Assembly: GCF_019430885.1 (NCBI RefSeq)
Contig: NZ_JAHYBZ010000002.1
Coordinates: 62,001 to 126,000, forward strand
DNA length: 64,000 nucleotides
Direction: 5' to 3'
Source of the DNA: Roseomonas alba
Lineage (GTDB): Bacteria; Pseudomonadota; Alphaproteobacteria; Acetobacterales; Acetobacteraceae
In this document: piece after piece, positions 1 through 8,780 of the stretch
Layout of the letters: every line of letters begins with the position of its first letter
Position numbering within the stretch: the first letter of the stretch is position 1
Notes under the pieces: generated by a model
The model's database searches: none
What the model saw: the letters and a program-made list of their open reading frames with translations, nothing else
What the model was told of the DNA's origin: nothing
Made by a program: the position numbers and the translations under genes

Positions 1-10
1 GACATGAAAG

Positions 11-40
11 ACGGGGGGAGAAGGTGCCTTCTCCCCCCGT
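11..40. terminator. Perfect GC-rich hairpin at window start
   Basis: A 14-bp perfect inverted repeat (ACGGGGGGAGAAGG and its complement, 2-nt loop) is followed on the plus strand by a moderately T-rich stretch at 45-55. It could end transcription of a plus-strand gene lying left of the window. It may also act as a second stop for etfA read-through on the minus strand. Confidence 0.55.
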
Positions 41-62
41 TCCGATAGTTTCTTTGGCACTG

Positions 63-89
63 GAAGACCGGCCGCGAAAGCCGGTCTTC
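63..89 (-). terminator. Hairpin downstream of etfA
   Basis: A 10-bp perfect stem (GAAGACCGGC with its complement, 7-nt loop) lies 7 bp past the etfA stop codon. It has no clear U-tract. Its position suggests it ends the etfBA transcript. Confidence 0.5.
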
Positions 90-95
90 AAGACA

Positions 96-1019
96 TCACT
101 TCGACAGTTCGGCTTCGAGTTCCGGCACCGCCTTGAACAGGTCGGCCACCAGGCCGTAGTCGGCGACCTGGAAGATCGGCGCTTCCTCGTCCTTGTTGAT
201 GGCGACGATGACCTTGCTGTCCTTCATGCCGGCCAGGTGCTGGATGGCACCGGAGATACCGACGGCAATGTAGAGCTCGGGGGCCACGATCTTGCCGGTC
301 TGGCCGACCTGCATGTCGTTCGGCGCATAGCCCGCATCGACCGCGGCGCGGGACGCACCGACGGCCGCACCCAGCTTGTCCGCCACGGCTTCGAGGATCT
401 TGAAGTTCTCGGCATTGGCCATTGCGCGGCCGCCCGAGATGACGATGCGCGCGGCGGTCAGTTCCGGGCGCTCCGACTTCACGATTTCGGCGCCGAGGAA
501 GGTGGACAGGCCCGGATCGGCCGCGGTGGCGGCGGCCTCGACCGGGGCGGACCCGCCCTCGGCGGCCACGGGGTCGAAGGAGGCGGCGCGGACCGTGATC
601 ACCTTCTTCGCATCGGCCGACTTCACCGTCGCCATCGCGTTGCCGGCATAGATCGGCCGCACGAAGGTATCGGCATCGACCACGCCCGAGATGTCGGACA
701 GCACCTGCACGTCGAGCAGCGCCGCGACGCGCGGCATCACGTTCTTGCCCTGCGCCGAGGCCGGCGCGAGCAGATGCGAATAGCCCGGCGCGAGGGCGAC
801 CAGCAGCGCGGAGAGCGGCTCGGCGAGCACCGGCCCTTCCGGCCCGGTCAGCACCTTTGCCACGCCCGGCAGCTTGGCGGCGGCGGCAGCGCCGGCGGCC
901 ACCCCTTCGCCGACGACGAGCACATGCACCTCGCCCAGCTTGGACGCGGCGGCGACGGCGGAGCGGGTCGGCTGGGTGACGGCGCCGTCCTTGTGGTCGG
1001 CGAGAACGAGCACGGCCAT
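96..1019 (-). CDS. etfA: Electron transfer flavoprotein subunit alpha
   Basis: The 307-residue product matches the usual EtfA length. The N-terminal domain begins MAVLVLADH. The conserved FAD-binding C-terminal domain (about residues 185-300) carries [12 protein letters not shown], the [20 protein letters not shown] stretch and the [10 protein letters not shown] motif. EtfA/EtfB carry electrons from acyl-CoA and other flavin dehydrogenases to ETF-ubiquinone oxidoreductase. The gene follows etfB by 2 bp, so the two are co-transcribed. Family assignment is secure; the partner dehydrogenases are not in this window. Confidence 0.97.
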   Translation of the reverse strand: MAVLVLADHKDGAVTQPTRSAVAAASKLGEVHVLVVGEGVAAGAAAAAKLPGVAKVLTGPEGPVLAEPLSALLVALAPGYSHLLAPASAQGKNVMPRVAALLDVQVLSDISGVVDADTFVRPIYAGNAMATVKSADAKKVITVRAASFDPVAAEGGSAPVEAAATAADPGLSTFLGAEIVKSERPELTAARIVISGGRAMANAENFKILEAVADKLGAAVGASRAAVDAGYAPNDMQVGQTGKIVAPELYIAVGISGAIQHLAGMKDSKVIVAINKDEEAPIFQVADYGLVADLFKAVPELEAELSK

Positions 1020-1021
1020 GA

Positions 1022-1771
1022 TCAGATCACCTTCGCTTCGGTGCGCAGCTTCTCCACCAGCTCCTGCACGGAGCCGACCTTCTTGCCCGCCACGCGCTTC
1101 GGCGGTTCCTCGACCTTCAGCACGGTCAGGCGCGGGGTGACGTCGACGCCGAGATCGGCCGGCTTCACCGTCTCGATCGGCTTCTTGCGCGCCTTCATGA
1201 TGTTGGGCAGGGACGCGTAGCGCGGCTCGTTCAGGCGCAGGTCGGTCGTGACGATCGCCGGCAGCTTGAGCGAGACGGTCTCGAGGCCGCCATCGACCTC
1301 GCGCGTCACCTTCAGGGTCTCGCCGTCCTTCTCGATCTTGGAGGCGAAGGTGCCCTGGCCCCAGCCGAGCAGCGCGGCCAGCATCTGGCCGGTCGCGTTC
1401 ATGTCGTCGTCGATCGCCTGCTTGCCGAGGATGACCAGCGTCGGGCCTTCCTTGTCCACAATCGCCTTGAGCAGCTTGGCGACCGCGAGCGGTTCCAGCA
1501 CGCCGTCATGCTCGACCAGGATGCCGCGATCGGCCCCCATGGCGAGCGCGGTGCGGATCTGCTCCTGCGCCGCGGTCGGGCCGGCGGAGACGGCGATGAT
1601 CTCCGTGGCGACGCCCTTCTCCTTCAGGCGCACGGCTTCTTCCACCGCGATCTCGTCGAACGGGTTCATGGACATCTTGACGTTGGCCGTCTCGACGCCC
1701 GTGCCGTCCGCCTTCACGCGAACCTTAACATTGTAGTCGACCACCCGCTTGACGGGGACGAGGACCTTCAT
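1022..1771 (-). CDS. etfB: Electron transfer flavoprotein subunit beta
   Basis: The 249-residue protein begins [19 protein letters not shown], as EtfB does. The ETF-beta signature is visible near residues 150-195 as [26 protein letters not shown] and [12 protein letters not shown]. EtfB binds AMP and forms a heterodimer with EtfA, whose gene starts 2 bp downstream. About 220 bp without a recognisable gene separate it from the upstream HIG1-domain gene on the same strand. In many alphaproteobacteria a cobalamin adenosyltransferase gene sits at this point (family knowledge); none is seen here. Confidence 0.97.
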   Translation of the reverse strand: MKVLVPVKRVVDYNVKVRVKADGTGVETANVKMSMNPFDEIAVEEAVRLKEKGVATEIIAVSAGPTAAQEQIRTALAMGADRGILVEHDGVLEPLAVAKLLKAIVDKEGPTLVILGKQAIDDDMNATGQMLAALLGWGQGTFASKIEKDGETLKVTREVDGGLETVSLKLPAIVTTDLRLNEPRYASLPNIMKARKKPIETVKPADLGVDVTPRLTVLKVEEPPKRVAGKKVGSVQELVEKLRTEAKVI

Positions 1772-1991
1772 CGTTCGACCGTGTGCCTTCTTGGATAGAG
1801 CGTGAAAACCGACCGTGCGGTAGGGCCGGAAAATACGGGGGCCGCGAGGTCAGGGCAAGGCTGGGACTGGTTGGTTCCCCGCGGATTCGGGCGATGCCGG
1901 CCAGCATCCCCGCCCGGCCGCCCGATAACGGTACACTGAACCGGGCCGCCGGGTGGGGGTGCGGGCCAGCGCCATCGCCACACGCGGCACG

Positions 1992-2186
1992 CTAATGTCT
2001 CGTAAGGCTCAGCAGGATGACGAAGAGGGCCAGGGCCAGGAACTGCAGGCCGATGCGCCATCGCATCAGCAGGTTGGACCGCCGCGACCCGTCCTTCCCC
2101 CCCGACATGCCCAGCACGCCAGCGAGAAGCACGCCGAGCGTGGCCAGCATGGCCAGCCCGACCAGGATGGTGAGCACCGTGATCAT
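1992..2186 (-). CDS. HIG1-domain (twin transmembrane) small membrane protein
   Basis: This 64-residue protein has two hydrophobic segments (about residues 3-25 and 44-60). They flank a polar loop with the HIG1 core RSNLLMRWRIGLQF. Bacterial HIG1 proteins resemble mitochondrial factors that associate with respiratory supercomplexes; the role of this copy is inferred. It lies upstream of etfBA on the same strand, an arrangement common in alphaproteobacteria and consistent with a link to respiration. The start follows the MFS gene stop by 19 bp. Confidence 0.85.
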   Translation of the reverse strand: MITVLTILVGLAMLATLGVLLAGVLGMSGGKDGSRRSNLLMRWRIGLQFLALALFVILLSLTRH

Positions 2187-2205
2187 GGCCTTTACCTAGG
2201 CCCTT

Positions 2206-3414
2206 TCACGGCCTTGCAACAGCCCTGCCACCATGCGCCAGGGCCGCGCCGGCCAGGGCCGTGAGCGCGCAGAGCCCGAATCCCAGACCATAGCCGCCCG
2301 AGGCCTGCACCAGCGCCGAAAAGGCGGGCGGCCCGACCAGCATGCAGGCCCCGAAGACGAAGCCTGTCGCCGCCGTGGTCGCCCCGACCCTGCCGGTAGG
2401 GGCGAGTCGGGCCGTCTCGGCCAGGAAGACGCCGTTCCAGCCGATCGCCGTCGCCCCCATGGCCATGCCGGCGAGCGCCACCAGCACCCCCGGCCAGTCC
2501 GGCCCGGCCAGCAGCAGCGCGACGCCCGACGCAGCCGTGGCCAGGCCTAACCCGATCAGCACCGGCCAGGCCCCTATCCGGTCGGCAAGCAACCCCCAAC
2601 CGACGCGTCCCGCCACCCCGGCCCCCTGGGCGAGGGCCAGGCGGAATCCGGCTTCGGTCAGTCCCACGCCGAGCGCTTCCACCTGGAACACGACGAAAAA
2701 GGCCGAGAAGCAGAATTGCGACACGCCGTAGAGCGCCGCCATGACGGTGATCCGGCGCAACGCCGCCACCTCCCGCAGGATGGCGAGGCTGCCCAGCGCC
2801 GCGCCCCAGGCCGCGCCGAGACTGCCCAGGCGCGCGGATCGGTCACGTTCCGCATCGAGTGGCCGGCGCAACGGCTGCAAGGCCAGCGCCATTGCAACCA
2901 GCAGCGCCGCGACGGCAAGGATACCCGCGCGCCAACCGAAGACGGCCGCGATCACTGGCGTGATGGCGGCGACCAGCATGGACCCGGCCGGCACGCCGCA
3001 CTGTTTCAGGCTGAAAATCAGGGAGCGCCGGTTGGCAGGTGCCTTCTGCGCCAACAGATGGCTCCCTGCCGGCGTTACCGGGCCATGACCCATGCCGCAG
3101 GCGAATGCCGAGACCACCAGCGCTACCGGATGCGCCAGAATCGAAAGAACCAGTGCCAGGCCGCAGACGGTCAGCCCCGCCTGGAGCACGCGAATCCCGC
3201 CGAAACGGTGGATGAAGGCCCCGGTCAGCGGCCCCGACACCAGGGCGCCGGCGTAGACGAGGGCGGTATGCACCCCGGCCAGTGCCGCAGGAATGCCTGC
3301 TTCGATCGCTATCGCAGGGGCCAGGACGGGGACGGCGAGAAAGACGCCCATGCCGGCAAGATGCACGCCGAGCAGGGCGAACATCACGGTCCAGACGGAA
3401 GGGGATTGGGTCAT
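2206..3414 (-). CDS. MFS transporter
   Basis: The 402-residue protein, taken from MTQSPSVWTVMF, shows about 12 hydrophobic segments. Features include GALVSGPLTGAFIHRFGG after TM2 (the loop 2-3 position) and SLKQCGVPAGSMLVAAITP in the middle of the first half. The latter resembles MFS members annotated as anion or cyanate-type permeases, but the substrate cannot be told from sequence. An in-frame start 24 codons upstream would add a non-hydrophobic extension and is disfavoured. The gene is divergent from the MscS channel, with about 90 bp between starts. Confidence 0.85.
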   Translation of the reverse strand: MTQSPSVWTVMFALLGVHLAGMGVFLAVPVLAPAIAIEAGIPAALAGVHTALVYAGALVSGPLTGAFIHRFGGIRVLQAGLTVCGLALVLSILAHPVALVVSAFACGMGHGPVTPAGSHLLAQKAPANRRSLIFSLKQCGVPAGSMLVAAITPVIAAVFGWRAGILAVAALLVAMALALQPLRRPLDAERDRSARLGSLGAAWGAALGSLAILREVAALRRITVMAALYGVSQFCFSAFFVVFQVEALGVGLTEAGFRLALAQGAGVAGRVGWGLLADRIGAWPVLIGLGLATAASGVALLLAGPDWPGVLVALAGMAMGATAIGWNGVFLAETARLAPTGRVGATTAATGFVFGACMLVGPPAFSALVQASGGYGLGFGLCALTALAGAALAHGGRAVARP

Positions 3415-3504
3415 GCTGCGCTGCAATGCTGGACCGGGGCCGAAGGATCGGCAACCGGGCAGGGACGACTTGACCCGGAGCGTCACTCTGGGGTCCCTGC
3501 GCGC

Positions 3505-5997
3505 ATGACTGGCATCCGGCGCTGCCTCCTCCCGATCCTGTGTGTGCTTCTGTTGCTGCCGGCGGCGCGGCTCGCCGCGCAGGGTGCGCCTGTCGAGGAG
3601 CCCGAGCCGCTACCGGCTGTCGAGGCTCCCGCCACACCCGCCCCGCCCCGTCCGGCCCGCCAGCCGACACCGCCGCGCAGCGCGGCCGGGACGCCACAGC
3701 CGGCCCAGGCGCAACCGGCCGCGTCTCGTCCGACCCCTGCGGCCCCCGCCGCCGCAGCCCCCACGGGCGGCGAGGCCGAACGCCTGTTGCGATTGCTGCA
3801 GGACGACGCGCGGCGCGCTGAACTGATCCGCACCTTGCAGGCGCTGACCGCGGCCTCGGGCACCGTCGCGCCGGCCGCGGAGACAGGCTCTACGGCCGCC
3901 GCCCCCGCTTCGGCGGGTTCTCCCGCCCCCGCGCCGGCCGCGCCCGCGACCCCGGCAGCGCCGGCATCGCCGGCCCAGGCGGTGGAGGCACTGCTCGCGC
4001 CGAACACCCTTGGGGCGCAGCTGTTGCAGGGCGCCTCACAACGCCTCACCGCGCTGTCCGAGCAGATGGTCGCAACGGTGCGCGCCGTCGCCGACCTGCC
4101 CTCGCTCTTCGCCTGGCTGTCCTCCATGGCGCGCGATCCGGTCACGCAGTTCCGCGTCATCGACGCCGCCTGGAAGCTTGCCCTGGTGCTCGGCCTCGGC
4201 CTGCTGTGCGAGTGGGGCGTGTCGCGGGCCCTGACCCGGACCCGGGAGAAGCTCGATTCCCGCGCCCCGGAAGAAGGCGAAGCCTGGTCCTGGTTGCGCA
4301 AGGTGCCGCTGGTCATTGCGCGGCTCGGGCTCGACCTGCTGCCGATCGGGGCCTTCGCCGTCGTCTCCTACGGGCTGATTGGGGCGGTGCAGCCGCTGCC
4401 CACCACCGAGCTCGTCATGCTGACGGTGAACAACGCCTACATGGCATCGCGGGCCGTGATGGTGGCGTCGCGCATGGCACTCTCGCCGGCCTCGCCGATG
4501 CTGCGCCTGTTGCCGGTGGGCGATGAGACGGCCGCCTACATCACCGTCTGGCTGCGCCGCATCACCCTGGTCATGGTGTTCGGCTACGCGGTCGCGGAAG
4601 CCGGGCTGCAATTCGGCCTGCCCTGGTCGGCCTATGATTCGATCCTGCGCGTCTGCGCGCTGCTGGTGACGCTCTTCCTCGTCATCGTCATCCTGCAGAA
4701 CCGCACGCATGTGTCGGATGCCCTGCGCGCCCCGCCGTTGCCGGAAGGTCAGGAGGTCGAACCGGGCCGCCGCCTGCTGCGCAACCTGCGCGACCGCGCG
4801 GCCGAGATCTGGCACTTCCTCGCCATCGCCTGGCTGATCGCGGCCTGGGGCGTCTGGGCGCTGGAAGTGCAGGGCGGCTTCTGGCGGCTCGCCCGGGTTT
4901 CCCTGCTGACGCTGCTGGTGCTGGTCGGATCGCGCCTGGTGGATATGGGCATGCGGCGGGCATTGCAGCGCGCCTTCCGCATCAGCCCCGATCTGTCCCG
5001 CCGCTATCCGGGGCTGGAGGAGCGGGCCAACCGCTACCTGCCCGTGCTGAAGGGCATGCTGTCGGCCTTCATTGGCTTCATCGCGGTGCTGCTGCTGCTC
5101 GAAGTCTGGGGGCTTGAGGCCTTCTCCTGGTTCGGCCAGGGCAAGCTCGGCAGCCGGTTGATGGGATCGCTGGCGTCGATCGGCTTCACCATCCTTGCGG
5201 CCATGGCGGCATGGGAGGCTGCCAATGCGGCGATCCAGCGCCACCTGCTGCAATTGTCCCGCGACGCCAAGGCGGCGCGCAGCGCGCGCGTGCGCACGCT
5301 GCTGCCGATGCTGCGCACGGCGCTGCTGATCACCATCCTGGTGATCGTCGCCTTCATCATCCTGACCGAGATCGGGGTGAACGTCGCGCCGCTGATCGCC
5401 GGTGCCGGTGTCGTCGGTATCGCCATCGGCTTCGGATCGCAGACGCTGGTGCGCGACGTCATCACCGGCGTCTTCCTGCTGTTCGAGGATGCAGTCGCGG
5501 TCGGCGACGTGGTGCAGGTCGGTGGGCTGTCCGGCGTGGTCGAGCAATTGTCGATCCGCTCCATCAAGCTGCGGGCGATGGATGGCAGCCTGCACATCAT
5601 TCCCTTCAGCGCCGTGACGACGGTGACGAACATGACCCGCGACTTCGCCTTCGCGGTAGTCGACGTGTCGATCGCCTATGGCGAGGACACCGACCGCGTT
5701 TCAGAGGTGCTGAAGGGCATCGCCGCCGAACTGCGCGAGGATGTGAAGTGGCGGCCGGTGATCCGCGATGATCTCGACATCCTCGGCGTCGAGCGGCTGG
5801 CGGATTCGGGCGTGGTGATCCGCGTGCGGCTGAAGACCGACCCCTCCCAGCGCTGGGCGATCGCCCGCGAGCTGAACCGGCGGATCAAGCGCCGCTTCGA
5901 CGAACTGGGCATCGAAATCCCGTATCCGCACCAGAAGCTGGTGTTGGAGAAGGGGATGGAGCGGCATCCGGCGGAGGTGGCGCAGGCGAGCGAGTGA
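3505..5997 (+). CDS. Large MscS-family mechanosensitive ion channel
   Basis: The 830-residue protein starts at MTGIRRCLLPILCVLL, a clear Sec signal peptide. An Ala/Pro-rich periplasmic linker follows (about residues 25-165), then a string of membrane helices (about 220-600). The MscS pore and beta domain starts near residue 630 with GAGVVGIAIGFGSQTLVRD and runs to the conserved IEIPYPHQ end. The long N-terminal membrane extension resembles MscK/YbdG/MscM-type channels rather than small MscS. Such channels open under membrane tension to release osmolytes during hypo-osmotic shock. The frame stays open for nearly 800 bp upstream, but there it is only antisense to the MFS gene. Confidence 0.93.
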   Translation: MTGIRRCLLPILCVLLLLPAARLAAQGAPVEEPEPLPAVEAPATPAPPRPARQPTPPRSAAGTPQPAQAQPAASRPTPAAPAAAAPTGGEAERLLRLLQDDARRAELIRTLQALTAASGTVAPAAETGSTAAAPASAGSPAPAPAAPATPAAPASPAQAVEALLAPNTLGAQLLQGASQRLTALSEQMVATVRAVADLPSLFAWLSSMARDPVTQFRVIDAAWKLALVLGLGLLCEWGVSRALTRTREKLDSRAPEEGEAWSWLRKVPLVIARLGLDLLPIGAFAVVSYGLIGAVQPLPTTELVMLTVNNAYMASRAVMVASRMALSPASPMLRLLPVGDETAAYITVWLRRITLVMVFGYAVAEAGLQFGLPWSAYDSILRVCALLVTLFLVIVILQNRTHVSDALRAPPLPEGQEVEPGRRLLRNLRDRAAEIWHFLAIAWLIAAWGVWALEVQGGFWRLARVSLLTLLVLVGSRLVDMGMRRALQRAFRISPDLSRRYPGLEERANRYLPVLKGMLSAFIGFIAVLLLLEVWGLEAFSWFGQGKLGSRLMGSLASIGFTILAAMAAWEAANAAIQRHLLQLSRDAKAARSARVRTLLPMLRTALLITILVIVAFIILTEIGVNVAPLIAGAGVVGIAIGFGSQTLVRDVITGVFLLFEDAVAVGDVVQVGGLSGVVEQLSIRSIKLRAMDGSLHIIPFSAVTTVTNMTRDFAFAVVDVSIAYGEDTDRVSEVLKGIAAELREDVKWRPVIRDDLDILGVERLADSGVVIRVRLKTDPSQRWAIARELNRRIKRRFDELGIEIPYPHQKLVLEKGMERHPAEVAQASE

Positions 5998-6143
5998 GAG
6001 GTTCGCCTTCTCCGCGTCGCAAACCCTGGTGCCGCGGCGTGGAATCGTGAGGGGCCGTGCTCTGCGTCACCGATGCAAGGCAACGTGCATGGCGCCCCGC
6101 ACAGGCGGCCCTGACGACCCGTCTGCTTCCGTGGGCGAAGATC

Positions 6144-6371
6144 GGGGCGGGCGCTTGCCCTCCGAGCCACCCCGCCAGGATGCGGGGCATCCTGGACCGC
6201 AATCTGCTGGTTCCGGGCGGGAGAGCCGCTCCAGGCCCTCCCGGCGCGTTTCGGGCGCAAGGGCGGGCTTCGGCGTTCCGTCTGCCCGCGGCGCACGGCA
6301 CCAAAGGGAGGTTTGCAAAGTCCCTTCGGCTTTTGCCGGGGTGGATTGGAGGGGCAGCGTCCCTCCAATCC
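6144..6371 (-). repeat. Four-hairpin intergenic repeat, degenerate copy R1 (inverted)
   Basis: This copy fills most of the 421-bp gap between the convergent MscS and RluA genes. Read on the minus strand it holds the family hairpins in order. The clearest are CCAGGATGC with its complement at 6175-6195 (H3 position) and an 11-bp perfect stem GGATTGGAGGG/CCCTCCAATCC at 6343-6371. The H2 hairpin is eroded (around 6312-6337). The 6343-6371 stem could act as a bidirectional terminator. The rest of the gap shows no gene. Confidence 0.7.
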
Positions 6372-6418
6372 TTTGCCCGAAGCGCCTGGTCACGAAGGCC
6401 TTCGGGTCCCATGGCCCG

Positions 6419-7135
6419 TCACGACTTCGGCCGGGCGGGCGCCCCACTGATCGCTGACAGGGCCGCTGTCATGGCATCCGGCACGGGCGCCTCTGCCTCC
6501 GCCGGCGGGTCGATGTCCAGCCGGATCGCCCGCGCCAGCAGATGCAGCCCCCCCGACGCGGCCTGGCCGTAGAGCGGGTCGCCCAGGATCGGCCAGCCCA
6601 TCGCGGCGCAATGCACACGGAGCTGATGGGTCCGCCCGGTCTCCGGGCGCAGTTCGAGCCAGGTCACCCCATCGCCGCGCCCCAGCACGCGAAACCGTGT
6701 GACGGCGCGCTGGCCCTCGGGATGCACCTCCATCCGCCACCCGGCGGCGCGGGTGGAGACCTTGCGCAACGGCCGGTCGATCAGGCCGGCATCCTCGGTC
6801 GGCGCGCCGCGTACGACAGCCCAGTAGGTCTTGTGCGCGCGGCCGCCGGCGAAGGCCGCGCCGAGCGTCGCCAGGGCCGGCTTGGTGCGCCCGAGCACCA
6901 GGCAGCCCGCCGTGTCGGTGTCGAGCCGATGCGCCGGCTGCGGCAGGTGACGCTTGCCCATGCGCAGCGGTTCCAGCCAGTCCTCGAGCGAGGCGCCGCC
7001 GCGTGGGCCGCGATGCACGGGTAGCCCCGCCGGCTTGTTGAGCACCATCAGGTCATCGCGCAGCAGCAGGATGCGGGCGGCGATGTCGGGGGGTGCTTGG
7101 CGGGGGAGGGGTGGGCGTGGGAGTCTGCCACGCAT
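6419..7135 (-). CDS. RluA-family pseudouridine synthase
   Basis: The 238-residue protein has the RluA catalytic motif HRLDTDTAGCLVL near residues 67-79 (catalytic Asp in HRLD). It also has NKPAGLPVH near the N-terminus and RPETGRTHQLRVH toward the C-terminus. It isomerises uridine to pseudouridine in rRNA or tRNA. No S4 domain is seen, and the short single-domain form makes the target site uncertain. The start (MRGRLPRPPL; a second ATG lies one codon upstream) overlaps the start of the divergent kinase gene in the bases CATCATG. The promoter must therefore lie inside the neighbouring gene. Confidence 0.88.
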   Translation of the reverse strand: MRGRLPRPPLPRQAPPDIAARILLLRDDLMVLNKPAGLPVHRGPRGGASLEDWLEPLRMGKRHLPQPAHRLDTDTAGCLVLGRTKPALATLGAAFAGGRAHKTYWAVVRGAPTEDAGLIDRPLRKVSTRAAGWRMEVHPEGQRAVTRFRVLGRGDGVTWLELRPETGRTHQLRVHCAAMGWPILGDPLYGQAASGGLHLLARAIRLDIDPPAEAEAPVPDAMTAALSAISGAPARPKS

Positions 7136-7136
7136 C

Positions 7137-8033
7137 ATGTCGGTACCACCTCTCGTCATCTGCCTCGGCAACGTCGTCGCTGACCATACCTTCCGGGTCG
7201 AGCACATACCCGAACCGCCCGCCAAGATCGCTGCGCGATCCTACAGCATCGGGCCCGGGGGCATGGCGGCCAATGCGGCCATCGCCGCGCTGCGCCTCGG
7301 CGGGCGCGCCGCCTTCTGGGGCCGCATCGGGGATGACCTGAATGGCGAGCCGCTCGCCGAGGCGCTGGCGGCGGAAGGCGTGGACGTGACCGGATTGCGG
7401 CGCGTGCCGGGCGGGCGGACGCCGGTCGGCGCGGTGCTGGTCGATCCGCGCGGGGAGCGGACCATCATTTCCTTCCGCGGGGCGGGACTCGGGACCGATC
7501 CGTCATGGCTGCCGCTCGACCGGCTGAAGGACGCCGGGGCGCTGTGCTGCGACCCGCGCTGGCAGGAAGGCGTCGCGGCCGCCGCGGCTGCGGCGCGGCA
7601 AGCCGGCGTGCCGGTGGTGCTGGATGGCGAACGCAGCGAGACTCGCATCCTGGTCGATCTGGTGCCGCGGGTGGACCACGCGATCTTCTCGGTCCCCGGC
7701 CTTGCCAACTTCGCACCAGGCTGCGAGCCGGAGGAGGGGCTGCGCCGCGCCCTGGCTTCGGGACCCGTCACGGTCGCCGCGGTGACCCAGGGCGAAAAGG
7801 GCGTGCTGTGGCTGACCCGGGGTGCAGCCAAGGCGGAGCGGACGCCCGCCTTTCCGGTCGAGGCGACCAACACCACCGGGGCAGGGGACGTGTTCCACGG
7901 TGCCTATGCACTGGCCATGGCCGAGCGCATGCCGGTCGAAAGGGCGATGCGCTTCGCCTCTGCGGCTGGGGCGCTGCGTGCGCGGGATGGGGCCACGCCC
8001 GACCGCGCGATGGTGGATGGCCTTCTGGCCTGA
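7137..8033 (+). CDS. PfkB-family carbohydrate kinase
   Basis: The 298-residue protein has the ribokinase/PfkB fold signatures: CLGNVVADHTF and GPGGMAANAAIAALRLGG at the N-terminus, and NTTGAGDVFHGAYALAM near residues 243-259. The latter holds the anion hole and catalytic Asp. It phosphorylates a sugar or nucleoside with ATP; the substrate is not identifiable. The N-terminus resembles ribokinase-like and sulfofructose-kinase-like members, but that is weak evidence. The ATG at 7137 overlaps the divergent RluA-type start, and there is no room for a conventional upstream promoter and ribosome site between them. Confidence 0.88.
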   Translation: MSVPPLVICLGNVVADHTFRVEHIPEPPAKIAARSYSIGPGGMAANAAIAALRLGGRAAFWGRIGDDLNGEPLAEALAAEGVDVTGLRRVPGGRTPVGAVLVDPRGERTIISFRGAGLGTDPSWLPLDRLKDAGALCCDPRWQEGVAAAAAAARQAGVPVVLDGERSETRILVDLVPRVDHAIFSVPGLANFAPGCEPEEGLRRALASGPVTVAAVTQGEKGVLWLTRGAAKAERTPAFPVEATNTTGAGDVFHGAYALAMAERMPVERAMRFASAAGALRARDGATPDRAMVDGLLA

Positions 8034-8105
8034 TCCCCTCGGAGGACGGGCACTGGAAGGCGCCGGGGACTGCCGGACGCCTGGATGCGACCCACCTTCC
8101 GCTCC

Positions 8106-8128
8106 GGGTCGCGGCGAGGCCGCGATCC
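8106..8128. terminator. Hairpin between convergent pfkB-type kinase and XRE regulator genes
   Basis: A 10-bp stem (GGGTCGCGGC with GCCGCGATCC, one G-U pair, loop GAG) sits in the 113-bp gap between convergent genes. Nearly the same hairpin occurs at 11973-11995. It is likely a bidirectional transcription end. Confidence 0.5.
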
Positions 8129-8146
8129 GACAGGCGCCGTCGGCGA

Positions 8147-8629
8147 TTATTCGTTCGGCGAGAGCGTCTTGATCAGGTCGAAGACGCGCTTGCGCACCGA
8201 AGGATCGGTGATGCGGTAGTAGGCGCGGACCAGCTCCAGCGTCTCGCGACGATGCAGCGTGTCGTCCTCGAAGCCTTCCTGGCCCTCGGCGAAGCCGAAG
8301 GCCGCGGCGCGCGACCGGGTCGCGGCATTGCCGCCGAGCTCGGGCGACATGTCGTCGAAGAAGAATCCGATCGGCACATCCAGCACGCGGGCGAGGTCGA
8401 ACAGGCGGCTCGCGCCGATCCGGTTCACGCCACGCTCGTATTTCTGAATCTGCTGAAATGTCAGGCCCAGCGCCTCACCGAGCTTCTCCTGGCTCATGCC
8501 GAGAAGGGTGCGGCGCAGCCGCACGCGCGTGCCGACATGGACGTCGATCGGGCTTGCGCGGTGTTCGCGTTCGACCCGCTCCATCGTCTCATTGCTCGAC
8601 ATGACAACCTCCGCTGCTGCGTCCGTCAT
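8147..8629 (-). CDS. XRE-family transcriptional regulator (PraR-like)
   Basis: The 160-residue protein carries a Cro/C1-type helix-turn-helix at about residues 30-90. It includes IDVHVGTRVRLRRTLLGMSQ, LGLTFQQIQKYERGVNRIGA and VPIGFFFDD. This architecture and wording are those of the alphaproteobacterial PraR/PhrR-like group, which regulates stress, biofilm or quorum genes in rhizobia (family knowledge). Its targets here are unknown. An internal ATG (MSSNETMERV) at 8602 is an alternative start. The upstream gap to lnt (8630-8780) is noticeably AT-richer than its surroundings and probably holds its promoter. Confidence 0.88.
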   Translation of the reverse strand: MTDAAAEVVMSSNETMERVEREHRASPIDVHVGTRVRLRRTLLGMSQEKLGEALGLTFQQIQKYERGVNRIGASRLFDLARVLDVPIGFFFDDMSPELGGNAATRSRAAAFGFAEGQEGFEDDTLHRRETLELVRAYYRITDPSVRKRVFDLIKTLSPNE

Positions 8630-8780
8630 TAACCTTCTCCCGTCGCGATTGCGCCGGTTGCAGCCCCAACCTGTCGCACGAGTAGGCTCTCATTCACTTT
8701 TCGTCAACTCTTTTTCTTATTCTCATTTTTTGAGACGCCCTGTGCATGTGGTCGAATATGAATTTTAACGTTCCGCTAAC

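Noticed and set aside
24-1220. 398-codon open frame antisense to etfA
   Set aside because: It covers both etfA and part of etfB on the wrong strand and shows no family resemblance.
1768-2061. Small minus-strand frames between etfB and the HIG1 gene
   Set aside because: They overlap the start of etfB or the HIG1 gene in other frames, have no ribosome site, and do not resemble the expected adenosyltransferase.
2716-3504. Long in-frame upstream extension of the MscS channel gene
   Set aside because: It is antisense to the MFS gene, is rich in Arg/Gln/His of the kind produced by opposite-strand GC-rich DNA, and a proper signal peptide starts at 3505.
4036-5595. 519-codon open frame antisense to the MscS channel
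   Set aside because: No domain is recognisable; Gln/Asp/His/Arg-rich low-complexity composition, and it lies opposite conserved channel sequence.
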